A program made the position numbers and the translations under genes. A stretch of DNA of 11,819 nt from an uncultured Eubacteriales bacterium (lineage in GTDB: Bacteria; Bacillota; Clostridia; Oscillospirales; Oscillospiraceae), in the NCBI GenBank assembly GCA_900546255.1, contig URCB01000053.1, forward strand, positions 1 through 11,819, given 5' to 3'. The notes beneath the pieces were generated by a model. The model saw only the letters and a list, made by a program, of their open reading frames with translations. It had not been told where the DNA came from and ran no database searches. Shown here in pieces: positions 1-5,469 of this stretch; position 1 is the stretch's first letter, and each line of letters opens with the position of its first letter.

Positions 1-5
1 CTCCG

Positions 6-229
6 GAGAAAGCCGGGCTCCCGCCCGGAGTCGGGCGGGAAACCACCTCGCAGGTTCTAACCTGCGCTGGTCCAGAAAAGACCACCAGTCCCCCCAGCTG
101 GGCGGGCTGGATAAGGAAGGCCTCCCCCCCGCGACTCTTTGCGTCCGGGCTTTCTCTTAGAGAAAGCCTGGATCCCCCGCCCGGGACCGGGCGGGGAACC
201 ACGTTGCAGGTTCTAACCTGCGATGGTCC
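6..229. repeat. Two copies of a multi-hairpin non-coding element (6-73 and 160-229)
   Basis: Two closely similar segments of 68 and 70 nt lie 154 nt apart in a stretch without genes. Each contains the same ordered parts: a GAGAAAGCC arm, a GC-rich hairpin, the perfect palindrome GCAGGTTCTAACCTGC, and a TGGTCC tail. The GC-rich hairpins have 8-bp (20-27 with 32-39) and 9-bp (175-183 with 188-196) stems and different loops. The palindromes lie at 50-65 and 206-221. The GAGAAAGCC arm of copy 2 is the 3' side of a 12-bp stem (145-156 with 160-171), and copy 1 begins with the same 3' arm, so its 5' side may lie left of the window. Between the copies is a further stem (85-95 with 100-110). Stems kept while loops drift suggest a structured intergenic repeat. 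Its name and function are unknown to me. Confidence 0.6.
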
Positions 230-240
230 TGACGGAACCA

Positions 241-265
241 CCTGCCAACCCGGCAGGAATTTTTT
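241..265 (+). terminator. Intrinsic terminator upstream of the flavodoxin gene
   Basis: A perfect 6-bp stem (CCTGCC 241-246 with GGCAGG 252-257) with a 5-nt loop is followed by AA and six T. It would stop plus-strand transcription coming through the repeat region just before the flavodoxin promoter. It insulates that promoter, or ends a transcript made from the hairpin-repeat region. Confidence 0.7.
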
Positions 266-276
266 CGCCTTCCGTA

Positions 277-305
277 TTGACACGATGTCAGAACCATGCT
301 ATGAT
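277..305 (+). promoter_or_regulatory. Sigma-A type promoter of the flavodoxin gene
   Basis: The consensus -35 box TTGACA (277-282) is separated by exactly 17 nt from the near-consensus -10 box TATGAT (300-305). Transcription should begin near 312, leaving a leader of about 80 nt before the flavodoxin start. The promoter is intrinsically strong, which fits control by a repressor acting at the two flanking palindromes. Confidence 0.8.
278..290. promoter_or_regulatory. TetR-type operator 1, over the flavodoxin -35 box
   Basis: TGACACGATGTCA is a perfect inverted repeat (TGACA-CGA-TGTCA) that overlaps the -35 element. It matches the 13-bp pattern TGACRCGRYGTCA, which is also found at 314-326 and 893-905. 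A repressor bound here would block RNA polymerase. Binding by the TetR protein encoded at 964 is inferred from the shared motif. Confidence 0.65.
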
Positions 306-313
306 ACAGATGC

Positions 314-326
314 TGACACGACGTCA
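314..326. promoter_or_regulatory. TetR-type operator 2, at the flavodoxin transcription start
   Basis: TGACACGACGTCA, extended by an outer C and G to CTGAC-N5-GTCAG, lies just downstream of the predicted start near 312. Its centre is 36 bp from that of operator 1. It differs from operator 1 at one base, and the two sites bracket the promoter. Confidence 0.65.
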
Positions 327-393
327 GAACGAAAATTTCTCACATCCCCGCCGGTGGGCAGCGGCCCTCCGGCTTGCGAAAGGAGCATCCCCT

Positions 394-864
394 ATGTCAA
401 ACCGTATCCTTGTGGCCTATTTCTCCGCCAGCGGCACCACCGCCCGGGCTGCCAAAGCCATCGCCCAGGCCGTGGGGGGCGACCTGTATGAGATCCGCCC
501 CGCCGTCCCCTACACCGCTGCCGACCTGGACTGGACCAACAAAAAGAGCCGCAGCTCCGTCGAGATGAACGACCCCGCCTGCCGTCCTGCCATCGCCGCC
601 CCGGTGGAAAACATGGACCAGTACGACACCGTGTTCCTGGGCTTTCCCATCTGGTGGTATGTGGAGCCCCGCATCGTGGACACCTTCCTGGAGAGCCATG
701 CCCTGGCCGGCAAGCGGGTGATCCCCTTCGCCACCTCTGGCGGCAGCAGCATTGACGGGGCCACCCGGAGCCTCCAGAGCCACTGCCCCCAGGCCAAGTG
801 GGTGCAGGGCCAGGTCCTCCACGGCAACCCCGCCGCCTGGGCCAAGAGGGTCCTGGCAGGCTGA
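394..864 (+). CDS. Flavodoxin-family FMN protein
   Basis: The 156-residue product is a small soluble flavodoxin-like protein, expected to bind FMN and carry electrons or reduce small substrates in the cytoplasm. The N-terminal beta strand RILVAYFS leads into a phosphate-binding loop ASGTT at residues 12-16. GFPIWWYV at 83-90 is the aromatic loop that stacks on the flavin, and PFATSGGSSI at 111-120 is a second flavin-contact loop. Length and layout match the Flavodoxin_4 type found beside oxidoreductases in clostridia. The ATG at 394 is chosen because AAGGAG lies 8 nt upstream and the first residues form the first strand; upstream in-frame codons fall in the promoter. Two copies of the palindrome found at the downstream tetR promoter flank its own promoter. 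The natural partner is unknown; the dehydrogenase two genes downstream uses nicotinamide, so a direct link is not evident. Confidence 0.9.
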   Translation: MSNRILVAYFSASGTTARAAKAIAQAVGGDLYEIRPAVPYTAADLDWTNKKSRSSVEMNDPACRPAIAAPVENMDQYDTVFLGFPIWWYVEPRIVDTFLESHALAGKRVIPFATSGGSSIDGATRSLQSHCPQAKWVQGQVLHGNPAAWAKRVLAG

Positions 865-890
865 GCCCCCTCCCCTTCCCCTTGGTTTGG

Positions 891-907
891 TTTGACGCGG
901 CGTCAAA
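891..907. promoter_or_regulatory. TetR-type operator 3, over the tetR -35 box
   Basis: TTTGACGC-G-GCGTCAAA is a perfect 8-1-8 palindrome that covers the tetR -35 element. Its core at 893-905, TGACGCGGCGTCA, fits the same 13-bp pattern as the two flavodoxin operators. It is the most symmetric of the three sites. Its position implies autorepression of the regulator. Confidence 0.75.
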
Positions 908-920
908 AAACGCCTATAAT
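892..920 (+). promoter_or_regulatory. Promoter of the tetR gene
   Basis: The -35 box TTGACG (892-897) and the perfect -10 box TATAAT (915-920) are 17 nt apart. Transcription should start near 927, about 37 nt before the ATG at 964. The operator palindrome overlaps the -35 box. No terminator is visible between the flavodoxin stop and this promoter, so some readthrough from upstream is possible. Confidence 0.8.
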
Positions 921-963
921 GGAACCTACCATCGGCCACCAGCCGGGAAAGAGGGGAACCCAT

Positions 964-1593
964 ATGCCAAAAGGATCCGCAGCACTGACCAAGGCCAGGC
1001 GGGAAGAGATTGTCCAAGCCTGCGCCCGCCTGTACGAAACCAGGAGCTTTCGGGAGATCACCTTGAAGGAGATCGGGGCGCAGACCACCTTCACCCGCAC
1101 CTCCATCTACAACTACTTCCACACCAAGGAGGAGATCTTCCTGGCCCTCCTCCAGCAGGAGCACGAGGCGTGGAACCAGGACCTGGCAGCCCTCTGTCAG
1201 AGCCACACCACCTTGACGGCAGAGGCATTCGCCGAAGCCCTGGCCCACACCCTGGAAAAGCGGACCTGCATGCTCAAGCTCATGTCCATGAACCTCTACG
1301 ACCTGGAGGCCAACAGCCGCCTGGAAAACCTCGCAGCCTTTAAGCGGGAATACGCCGCCACCCTGGCGGCCCTCCAGCACTGCCTGGAGGTGTTCTTCCC
1401 CGCCATGACGGGGGAGGACCGGCAGGCCTTCCTCTATGCCTTCTTCCCCTTCCTCTTTGGGGTCTACCCCTATACCACCGCCACGGAAAAGCAGAAGCAG
1501 GCCATGGACCTGGCCCACATCCATTACCCCCGTTATTCCATCTATACCATTACGAAATCCCTGGTGGCCAAGCTGCTGCAGCCCTTCCAGTGA
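964..1593 (+). CDS. TetR/AcrR-family transcriptional regulator
   Basis: The 209-residue product has the standard TetR layout: an N-terminal DNA-binding helical domain and a larger ligand-binding, dimerising C-terminal domain. The helix-turn-helix is at about residues 32-52, with EIGAQTTFTRTSIYNYF followed by HTKEEIF, the family signature. The C-terminal domain (from about residue 70) is too variable to indicate the ligand; it is rich in Leu, Phe and Tyr, as expected for a hydrophobic pocket. The ATG at 964 is chosen for its GAGGGG ribosome site and its place about 37 nt after the predicted transcription start. The gene lies between the flavodoxin and the dehydrogenase on the same strand. Matching palindromes at its own and the flavodoxin promoter make it the likely repressor of both. 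The dehydrogenase, 91 nt downstream without an obvious promoter, is probably cotranscribed with it. Confidence 0.93.
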   Translation: MPKGSAALTKARREEIVQACARLYETRSFREITLKEIGAQTTFTRTSIYNYFHTKEEIFLALLQQEHEAWNQDLAALCQSHTTLTAEAFAEALAHTLEKRTCMLKLMSMNLYDLEANSRLENLAAFKREYAATLAALQHCLEVFFPAMTGEDRQAFLYAFFPFLFGVYPYTTATEKQKQAMDLAHIHYPRYSIYTITKSLVAKLLQPFQ

Positions 1594-1630
1594 TCCCCCG
1601 GCGCCGGACCTTGCCGGGTCCCCTGGGGTG

Positions 1631-1660
1631 TTGGGAATGGGTTGGCGCTGGCCATCCCAA
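1631..1660 (+). other. Hairpin just upstream of the dehydrogenase ribosome site
   Basis: TTGGGAATGG (1631-1640) pairs with CCATCCCAA (1652-1660), giving 9 bp with one bulged A and an 11-nt loop. No T-run follows, so it is not a terminator. It ends about 7 nt before the AAAGGAG ribosome site at 1668-1674 and could be an RNA processing or stability element in the tetR-dehydrogenase transcript. The function is inference. Confidence 0.4.
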
Positions 1661-1684
1661 GCTATGGAAAGGAGTTTGATTGCC

Positions 1685-2733
1685 ATGGAACCCAACACCA
1701 TGAAGGCCGCTGTCCTCACAGGGCCCCAAGAGATCACCGTGAAATCCGTCCCCGTGCCCCCGGTGGGGCCTGGGGAGCTGGCCATTCGAGTCTCCACCTG
1801 CGGCGTGTGCGGCAGCGACGTGCACATGTGGAAGGCCGGCAAAGGCTGGGGGAAGGAGGATCCCAACGGCTTCATCCTAGGCCACGAGTTCTGCGGCGTG
1901 GTCACCGACCCCGGGGACAGCCCCTTCGCCGTGGGGACCGGGTGACCTTCTGGGCCAACCTCTACTGCGGCCAGTGCGACATGTGCCAGGCTGGCCAGGA
2001 GCAGCTCTGCCGGGAAGTCAACGGCACCAACTACATCGGCTTCGTGTGCAACGGGGCCTATGCCCAGCAGTTCGTGGGCAAGGCCTCCAACGCCTACCGG
2101 CTGCCGGACACCGTCTCCGACGTGGCCGCCGGATGCATCGACCCCCTGATGGTGGCCTACCACGCCGTGCGCAAGTCGGGGATCCGCCTCCACGACCGGG
2201 TGCTGGTGGTGGGCACCGGCATCATCGGCCAGCTCATCGGGGAGCTGGCCAAGAAGGCGGGGGCCTCCTATGTGGCCCTGTCCAAGGTCAGCGACGTGAA
2301 AACCCAACGGGCCCGGGAACTGGGGATCTTCGACGCCTACTTTGACGGCAACGACCCCCAGCGGGAGGCCCACATGAAGGCCGCCACCCAGGGGGGCTTC
2401 GACCTGGCCTTTGAAGTGGTCGGGTCCGGGGATGCCCTGGCCACCTGCCTGGACGGGGTGCGCCCCGGGGGCACCGTCGTCATGATCGGCAACTCCATGG
2501 ACCCGGAGATCCCCTTCGCCATGAACCGGGCGGTGCTCCAGGAGATCCGGCTCATCGGCAGCGTCTCCTGCACCCGGAAGGAGTTTGAGGAGACCATCGA
2601 CCTCATCGCCTCCGGCATGATCGACCCGGAGAAGTACGTCACGGAAGTCCTTCCCCTGGAAGGGCTCCAGCGGGCCCTGGAGCGGCAGACCGACCCCCAG
2701 GACCCCATGGTGAAGTTTGTCATTCGGCCCTAA
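1685..2733 (+). pseudogene. Zinc-dependent medium-chain dehydrogenase, frameshifted
   Basis: Read through one frame change, this encodes a 349-residue MDR dehydrogenase of the sorbitol/butanediol/threonine dehydrogenase type, which oxidises a secondary alcohol with a nicotinamide cofactor. The first frame runs 1685-1945 (86 residues) and ends in TGA. The remainder continues in the +1-shifted frame to 2733. Frame-corrected, the catalytic zinc motif CGSDVH (Cys42) and GHE (His67, Glu68) lie in the first part. The structural-zinc cysteines (95, 98, 101, 109) and the Rossmann motif GTGIIG (177-182) lie in the second. The break falls at the GGGG run 1933-1936: one more G would restore VGDRVTFW, the expected family sequence. 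The rest is intact, so this is a fresh mutation or a sequencing error. The start has AAAGGAG at 1668-1674, 10 nt upstream. After the second Rossmann strand the sequence is SKVSD rather than an acidic residue, so NADP use is possible. The true substrate is unknown. Confidence 0.85.
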
Positions 2734-2750
2734 CCCAAAAATCGCCCCAA

Positions 2751-2798
2751 ACAGCAGCAGGGCGGAGAGGATTTCTCTCCGCCCTGCTGCTGTTTTTT
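2751..2798 (+). terminator. Strong intrinsic terminator between convergent genes
   Basis: A perfect 19-bp stem (2751-2769 with 2775-2793) has a 5-nt loop and ends in a run of six T (2793-2798). It closes the flavodoxin/tetR/dehydrogenase segment. On the minus strand the stem is followed by GTTTGGGGCGATTTTT, so it may weakly serve the convergent merR gene too, but it overlaps neither coding region. Confidence 0.93.
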
Positions 2799-2811
2799 AG
2801 TACACCGTGGC

Positions 2812-3675
2812 CTACCCCTCCTGGATGGGCAAATAGATCCGGGTCACGTAGTTCTGGGGGTCTGCCGTCATGGTGGCCCCCACCAGGTACTCCTCCAGGG
2901 AGGTGCCGCGGAGGGCCAGCCCCAGCCGTTGGGCATAGTCCTCCAGGGCCAGGTAGGCGGGCAGCATCTCCGCATAGGGGCCCACGTACAGGCAGGTCAC
3001 CGCCCGGAAGGCGGGGATCTGCCGGCAGAGGGGGGACTGGGGATCCGGATGCTTGACCCGGTAGCACACCTCTAGGTCCCCCTCGTTGTCGGAGGGGTCC
3101 TCGCTGAACTGCTTCTTGTAGTCGGAGTGGAAGATGGCCATGTTGACCTCCACCGGCTCCAGCCCCGCCTGGTCCATCGCCTTGAGGAGCTCGGCCCGGC
3201 GGGAGATGAAGAGCTTGCTGGCCTTCCAGTAGCACTGGTACCGGGTGTAGGCCACCCAGGTGGTGGGAAAGTCCACCACCGCCAGGGCTGTGGCCTCCCC
3301 CACCGGCCGGGAACCCAGCAGGGACAGCCCCCCCAGGGCCCGGAGGATGTTGTCGATAAGGGCATCGTACTTGGCCACCACCTGGTCCCGCTCCCGGCGC
3401 ACCGCGTAGAGGTGGCCCTCCAGCTCCCGGGAAAGGGTGGCCAGGTCCCGCTGCTTCATCAAGGCGGCGATGCGCTGGTTGGGCAGGTCCAAGGCCTTGA
3501 GGCTGGTGAGCAGCAGGACCTCCTCAATCTGGCTCTGGTCGTAGTAGCGGTAGCCGTTCCGGTCGTCCCGATGGGCGGGTTTCAGCAGGCCCTGCTCGTC
3601 GTAGTGCCGCAGCTGCTTGGCGGTGACGTTGCAGAGGTTGGCCATCTCCCCCACGGTGTATCTGGTTTCCTTCAT
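2812..3675 (-). CDS. MerR-family activator with BmrR/GyrI-like effector domain
   Basis: The 287-residue product has the layout of BmrR-type regulators. Residues 1-75 form the winged helix-turn-helix (YTVGEMANLCNVTAKQLRHY, then GYRYYDQSQ). Residues of about 80-115 form the charged dimerisation helix. From about 125 to the end lies an effector-binding domain of the AraC-binding/GyrI fold, ending in the characteristic EEYLVGATMT, DPQNYVTRIYLPI. Such proteins sense small, often aromatic or cationic ligands and activate promoters with long spacers by distorting DNA. The ATG at 3675 is used because the HTH starts immediately after it and GGAAGGGG lies upstream; an in-frame upstream extension adds only non-conserved residues. 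The gene is divergent from the gcvPA-like operon, whose promoter carries the expected dyad. It is therefore the likely ligand-responsive activator of that operon. The ligand may be the operon's substrate, which is inference. Confidence 0.92.
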   Translation of the reverse strand: MKETRYTVGEMANLCNVTAKQLRHYDEQGLLKPAHRDDRNGYRYYDQSQIEEVLLLTSLKALDLPNQRIAALMKQRDLATLSRELEGHLYAVRRERDQVVAKYDALIDNILRALGGLSLLGSRPVGEATALAVVDFPTTWVAYTRYQCYWKASKLFISRRAELLKAMDQAGLEPVEVNMAIFHSDYKKQFSEDPSDNEGDLEVCYRVKHPDPQSPLCRQIPAFRAVTCLYVGPYAEMLPAYLALEDYAQRLGLALRGTSLEEYLVGATMTADPQNYVTRIYLPIQEG

Positions 3676-3857
3676 CCCCGGGCCCCCTTCCCGCCCCAGC
3701 CGATTTGGGAGGCTGGAGCAGCGTGCATGGATTATTTTTATATTGTATCCCAATTCCGGAAAAAGTCCATCCTGTTTTCTGTGGCGCACAAAAGTTTCCC
3801 ATGGGCGGAAGGTTTTCCGTGGGCACTTCAGGGGTGCTGGGATGGGAGGCCCAAAAT

Positions 3858-3878
3858 CGCAGGGTTTCCTGCGTTTTT
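3858..3878 (+). terminator. Small intrinsic terminator upstream of the operon promoter
   Basis: CGCAGG (3858-3863) pairs perfectly with CCTGCG (3868-3873) across a GTTT tetraloop and is followed directly by five T. It lies in the plus orientation between two divergent genes where no plus-strand gene ends. It must therefore end an unannotated short transcript, insulate the promoter, or be chance. Confidence 0.55.
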
Positions 3879-3960
3879 ATCCCCCGTTTCTCCCGGCATT
3901 CCGACCGGTATCCCGTCATTTTTTCCTTCCGCCTGCCCTGGCCCCGTCTGGAAACATTCC

Positions 3961-3991
3961 TTGACCTTCCCCGGCAGGGAACCTTTATACT
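3961..3991 (+). promoter_or_regulatory. MerR-type activated promoter of the gcvPA-like operon
   Basis: The -35 box TTGACC (3961-3966) and -10 box TATACT (3986-3991) are separated by 19 nt, 2 more than optimal, which is typical of MerR-family targets. Inside the spacer is the dyad TTCCC-cggca-GGGAA (3967-3971 with 3977-3981). The arrangement closely resembles the Bacillus bmr promoter bound by BmrR, as I recall it: TTGAC, a C-rich arm, a G-rich arm, then the -10 box. The divergent MerR protein is the obvious candidate. Transcription would start near 3998. Confidence 0.75.
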
Positions 3992-4071
3992 AAAAGAAAC
4001 AGGGGCACCGCCCCCTGACGTTGTACCGACCTACCACCTTGCAATCCATTGAACATGGGAGGGATTTTTTC

Positions 4072-5469
4072 TTGTCGAATCATTTCATTCACCCCTATAT
4101 GCCCAACAGCGTCCCCGAGATTGAAGGGGAGATGCTGCGGGAGATCGGCGTGGAGGACGTGTCGGAGATCTACCGCTCGGTGATCCCCGAAGACCTGCTG
4201 TTTCAGGGGGAGATGGATCTGCCGGACCCCATCCCCAGTGAGCAGGCGCTCAAGCGCCACATGAACGGCCTGCTGGCCCAGAACACCTCCACCGCGGAGG
4301 CCCTCAGCTTCCTGGGGGCCGGGTGCTACAAACGCTACATCCCCGCCGTGTGCGACGAGATCGCCAACCGCTCGGAGTTTCTCACCGCCTACTGCGGGGA
4401 CACCTACTCTGACCACGGCAAGATGCAGGCCATCTTCGAGTACGCCAGCATGATGGCCGAACTGCTGGAGCTGGACGTGGTGAGCTACCCCACCTACGAC
4501 GCCGGCCAGGCGGTCTCCTCCTCCTTCCGCATGGCCTTCCGGCTGCGGCCGGACCGGAAGGAGATCCTCATCCCCGCCCACATGAGCCCGGAGATCCGCT
4601 CCCAGGCGGAGGCCTACTGCGCCCCCTTCGGAACGCTGGTCCCTGTGGCCGACCCCGGGGGCATCCTGGACCTGGAGGATCTGAAGGCCAAACTCTCGGA
4701 AAACACCGCCGCCGTCTTTCTGGAGAATCCCTCCTTCCTGGGGGTCTTCCAGCCCAAGGCCAGGGAGGTCATGGACCTGGCCCACCAGGCCGGAGCCCTG
4801 GGCATTGTGATGCCCGAGGTCTCCTCCCTGGGGGTGATGGATCCCCCCGCCCGGTACGGGGCCGACCTCACCTGCGGGGACATCCAGCCCCTGGGCATCC
4901 ACATGCAGTACGGCAGCGGCTGCGCCGGCTTCATCGCCATGGACAACGACCCCGCCCTGGTCAATGAGCTGCCCACCTATCTCTACGGCATCTGCGAGAC
5001 CGGCAAGGAGGGGCAGTACGGCTGGGGCCGGGCCCTCTACTACCGCAACAGCCACGCCTCCCGGGAGAAGGCCAAGGAGTACTTCGGCACCGAGTGCGGC
5101 CTGTGGGCCATCGTGGCCGGGTGCTACCTGGCCACCATGGGTCCCCAGGGCATGCAGGAACTGGGGGCGCGCATCCTGGCCTACGCCGCCTATGCCCAGC
5201 AGAAGCTGGCTGCCCTGCCCGGGGTGAAGGTGAACCCCGCCCCGGTGTTCCAGGAGTTCGTGGTGGACTTCTCCGCCACCGGCAAGACCGTGGCGGAGAT
5301 CAACGCCGCCCTGCTGGAGCGGAACATCTTCGGCGGCGTGGACCTGGGCCGGGCCTTCCCCGACTGCGCCGGCCAGGCCCTCTACTGCGTCAATGACACC
5401 ACCACCGCGGCGGACATCCACACCCTGTGCGCTGCCCTGGCCGAAATCTTAGGAGGGAGTGCCCAATGA
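4072..5469 (+). CDS. gcvPA: Glycine decarboxylase P-protein subunit 1-like protein (GcvPA family), divergent
   Basis: The 465-residue product aligns along its length with GcvPA, the partner subunit of split PLP-dependent glycine dehydrogenase (decarboxylating). Family landmarks include HPYMPNS near the start, SFLGAGCYKRYIPAV, MQAIFEY, LGIHMQYGSG, and LLERNIFGGVDLGR near the end. Several blocks differ from the usual family sequence as I recall it. The segment normally reading PYQPEISQG is CGDTYSDHG. YDGATA is YDAGQA. The ATSNICT-type motif after REK (331-333) is replaced by AKEYFGTECG. It may not act on glycine. The start is set at TTG 4072 because GGGAGGG (4057-4063) sits 8 nt before it. The TTG at 4021 has no ribosome site, and the family N-terminus matches the later start. 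The stop overlaps the next gene by 4 nt (ATGA), so the two subunits are translationally coupled. Confidence 0.88.
   Translation: MSNHFIHPYMPNSVPEIEGEMLREIGVEDVSEIYRSVIPEDLLFQGEMDLPDPIPSEQALKRHMNGLLAQNTSTAEALSFLGAGCYKRYIPAVCDEIANRSEFLTAYCGDTYSDHGKMQAIFEYASMMAELLELDVVSYPTYDAGQAVSSSFRMAFRLRPDRKEILIPAHMSPEIRSQAEAYCAPFGTLVPVADPGGILDLEDLKAKLSENTAAVFLENPSFLGVFQPKAREVMDLAHQAGALGIVMPEVSSLGVMDPPARYGADLTCGDIQPLGIHMQYGSGCAGFIAMDNDPALVNELPTYLYGICETGKEGQYGWGRALYYRNSHASREKAKEYFGTECGLWAIVAGCYLATMGPQGMQELGARILAYAAYAQQKLAALPGVKVNPAPVFQEFVVDFSATGKTVAEINAALLERNIFGGVDLGRAFPDCAGQALYCVNDTTTAADIHTLCAALAEILGGSAQ

Larger units (their letters stand above)
3676..4071. other. Divergent intergenic region between merR and the gcvPA-like gene
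   Basis: This stretch of about 400 bp has no convincing gene. It holds, in order: an AT-rich segment (3731-3750) that probably carries the merR promoter on the minus strand, though no clean -35 box is visible; a hairpin at 3800-3826 with CGGAA/TTCCG as its inner stem; a small plus-strand terminator at 3858-3878; the operon promoter at 3961-3991; and a 5-bp hairpin (GGGGC 4002-4006 with GCCCC 4010-4014) at the start of the leader. No glycine-riboswitch core is recognisable. Confidence 0.6.

Noticed and set aside
6..229. CRISPR array
   Set aside because: There are only two copies, with a 154-nt period, internal multi-hairpin structure and no short uniform spacers or cas genes.
1925..1950. Programmed ribosomal frameshift in the dehydrogenase
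   Set aside because: There is no typical slippery heptamer with a downstream pseudoknot, and MDR dehydrogenases are not known to use this. Loss of one G in a short run is simpler.
397..2373. A very long minus-strand open frame opposite the flavodoxin, tetR and dehydrogenase genes
   Set aside because: It is antisense to three genes with clear family matches, is rich in Gly, Val and His as expected of a GC-rich shadow frame, and shows no domain or ribosome site.
3676..4071. Glycine riboswitch upstream of the gcvPA-like gene
   Set aside because: Glycine riboswitches often precede gcv genes, but no matching conserved core was seen. The MerR-type promoter explains the control, and the short leader of about 74 nt is too small for a tandem riboswitch.
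4021..4071. An earlier TTG start for the gcvPA-like protein at 4021
   Set aside because: It has no ribosome site, lies about 23 nt after the predicted transcription start beside a hairpin, and adds residues without family similarity. TTG 4072 has GGGAGGG 8 nt upstream.
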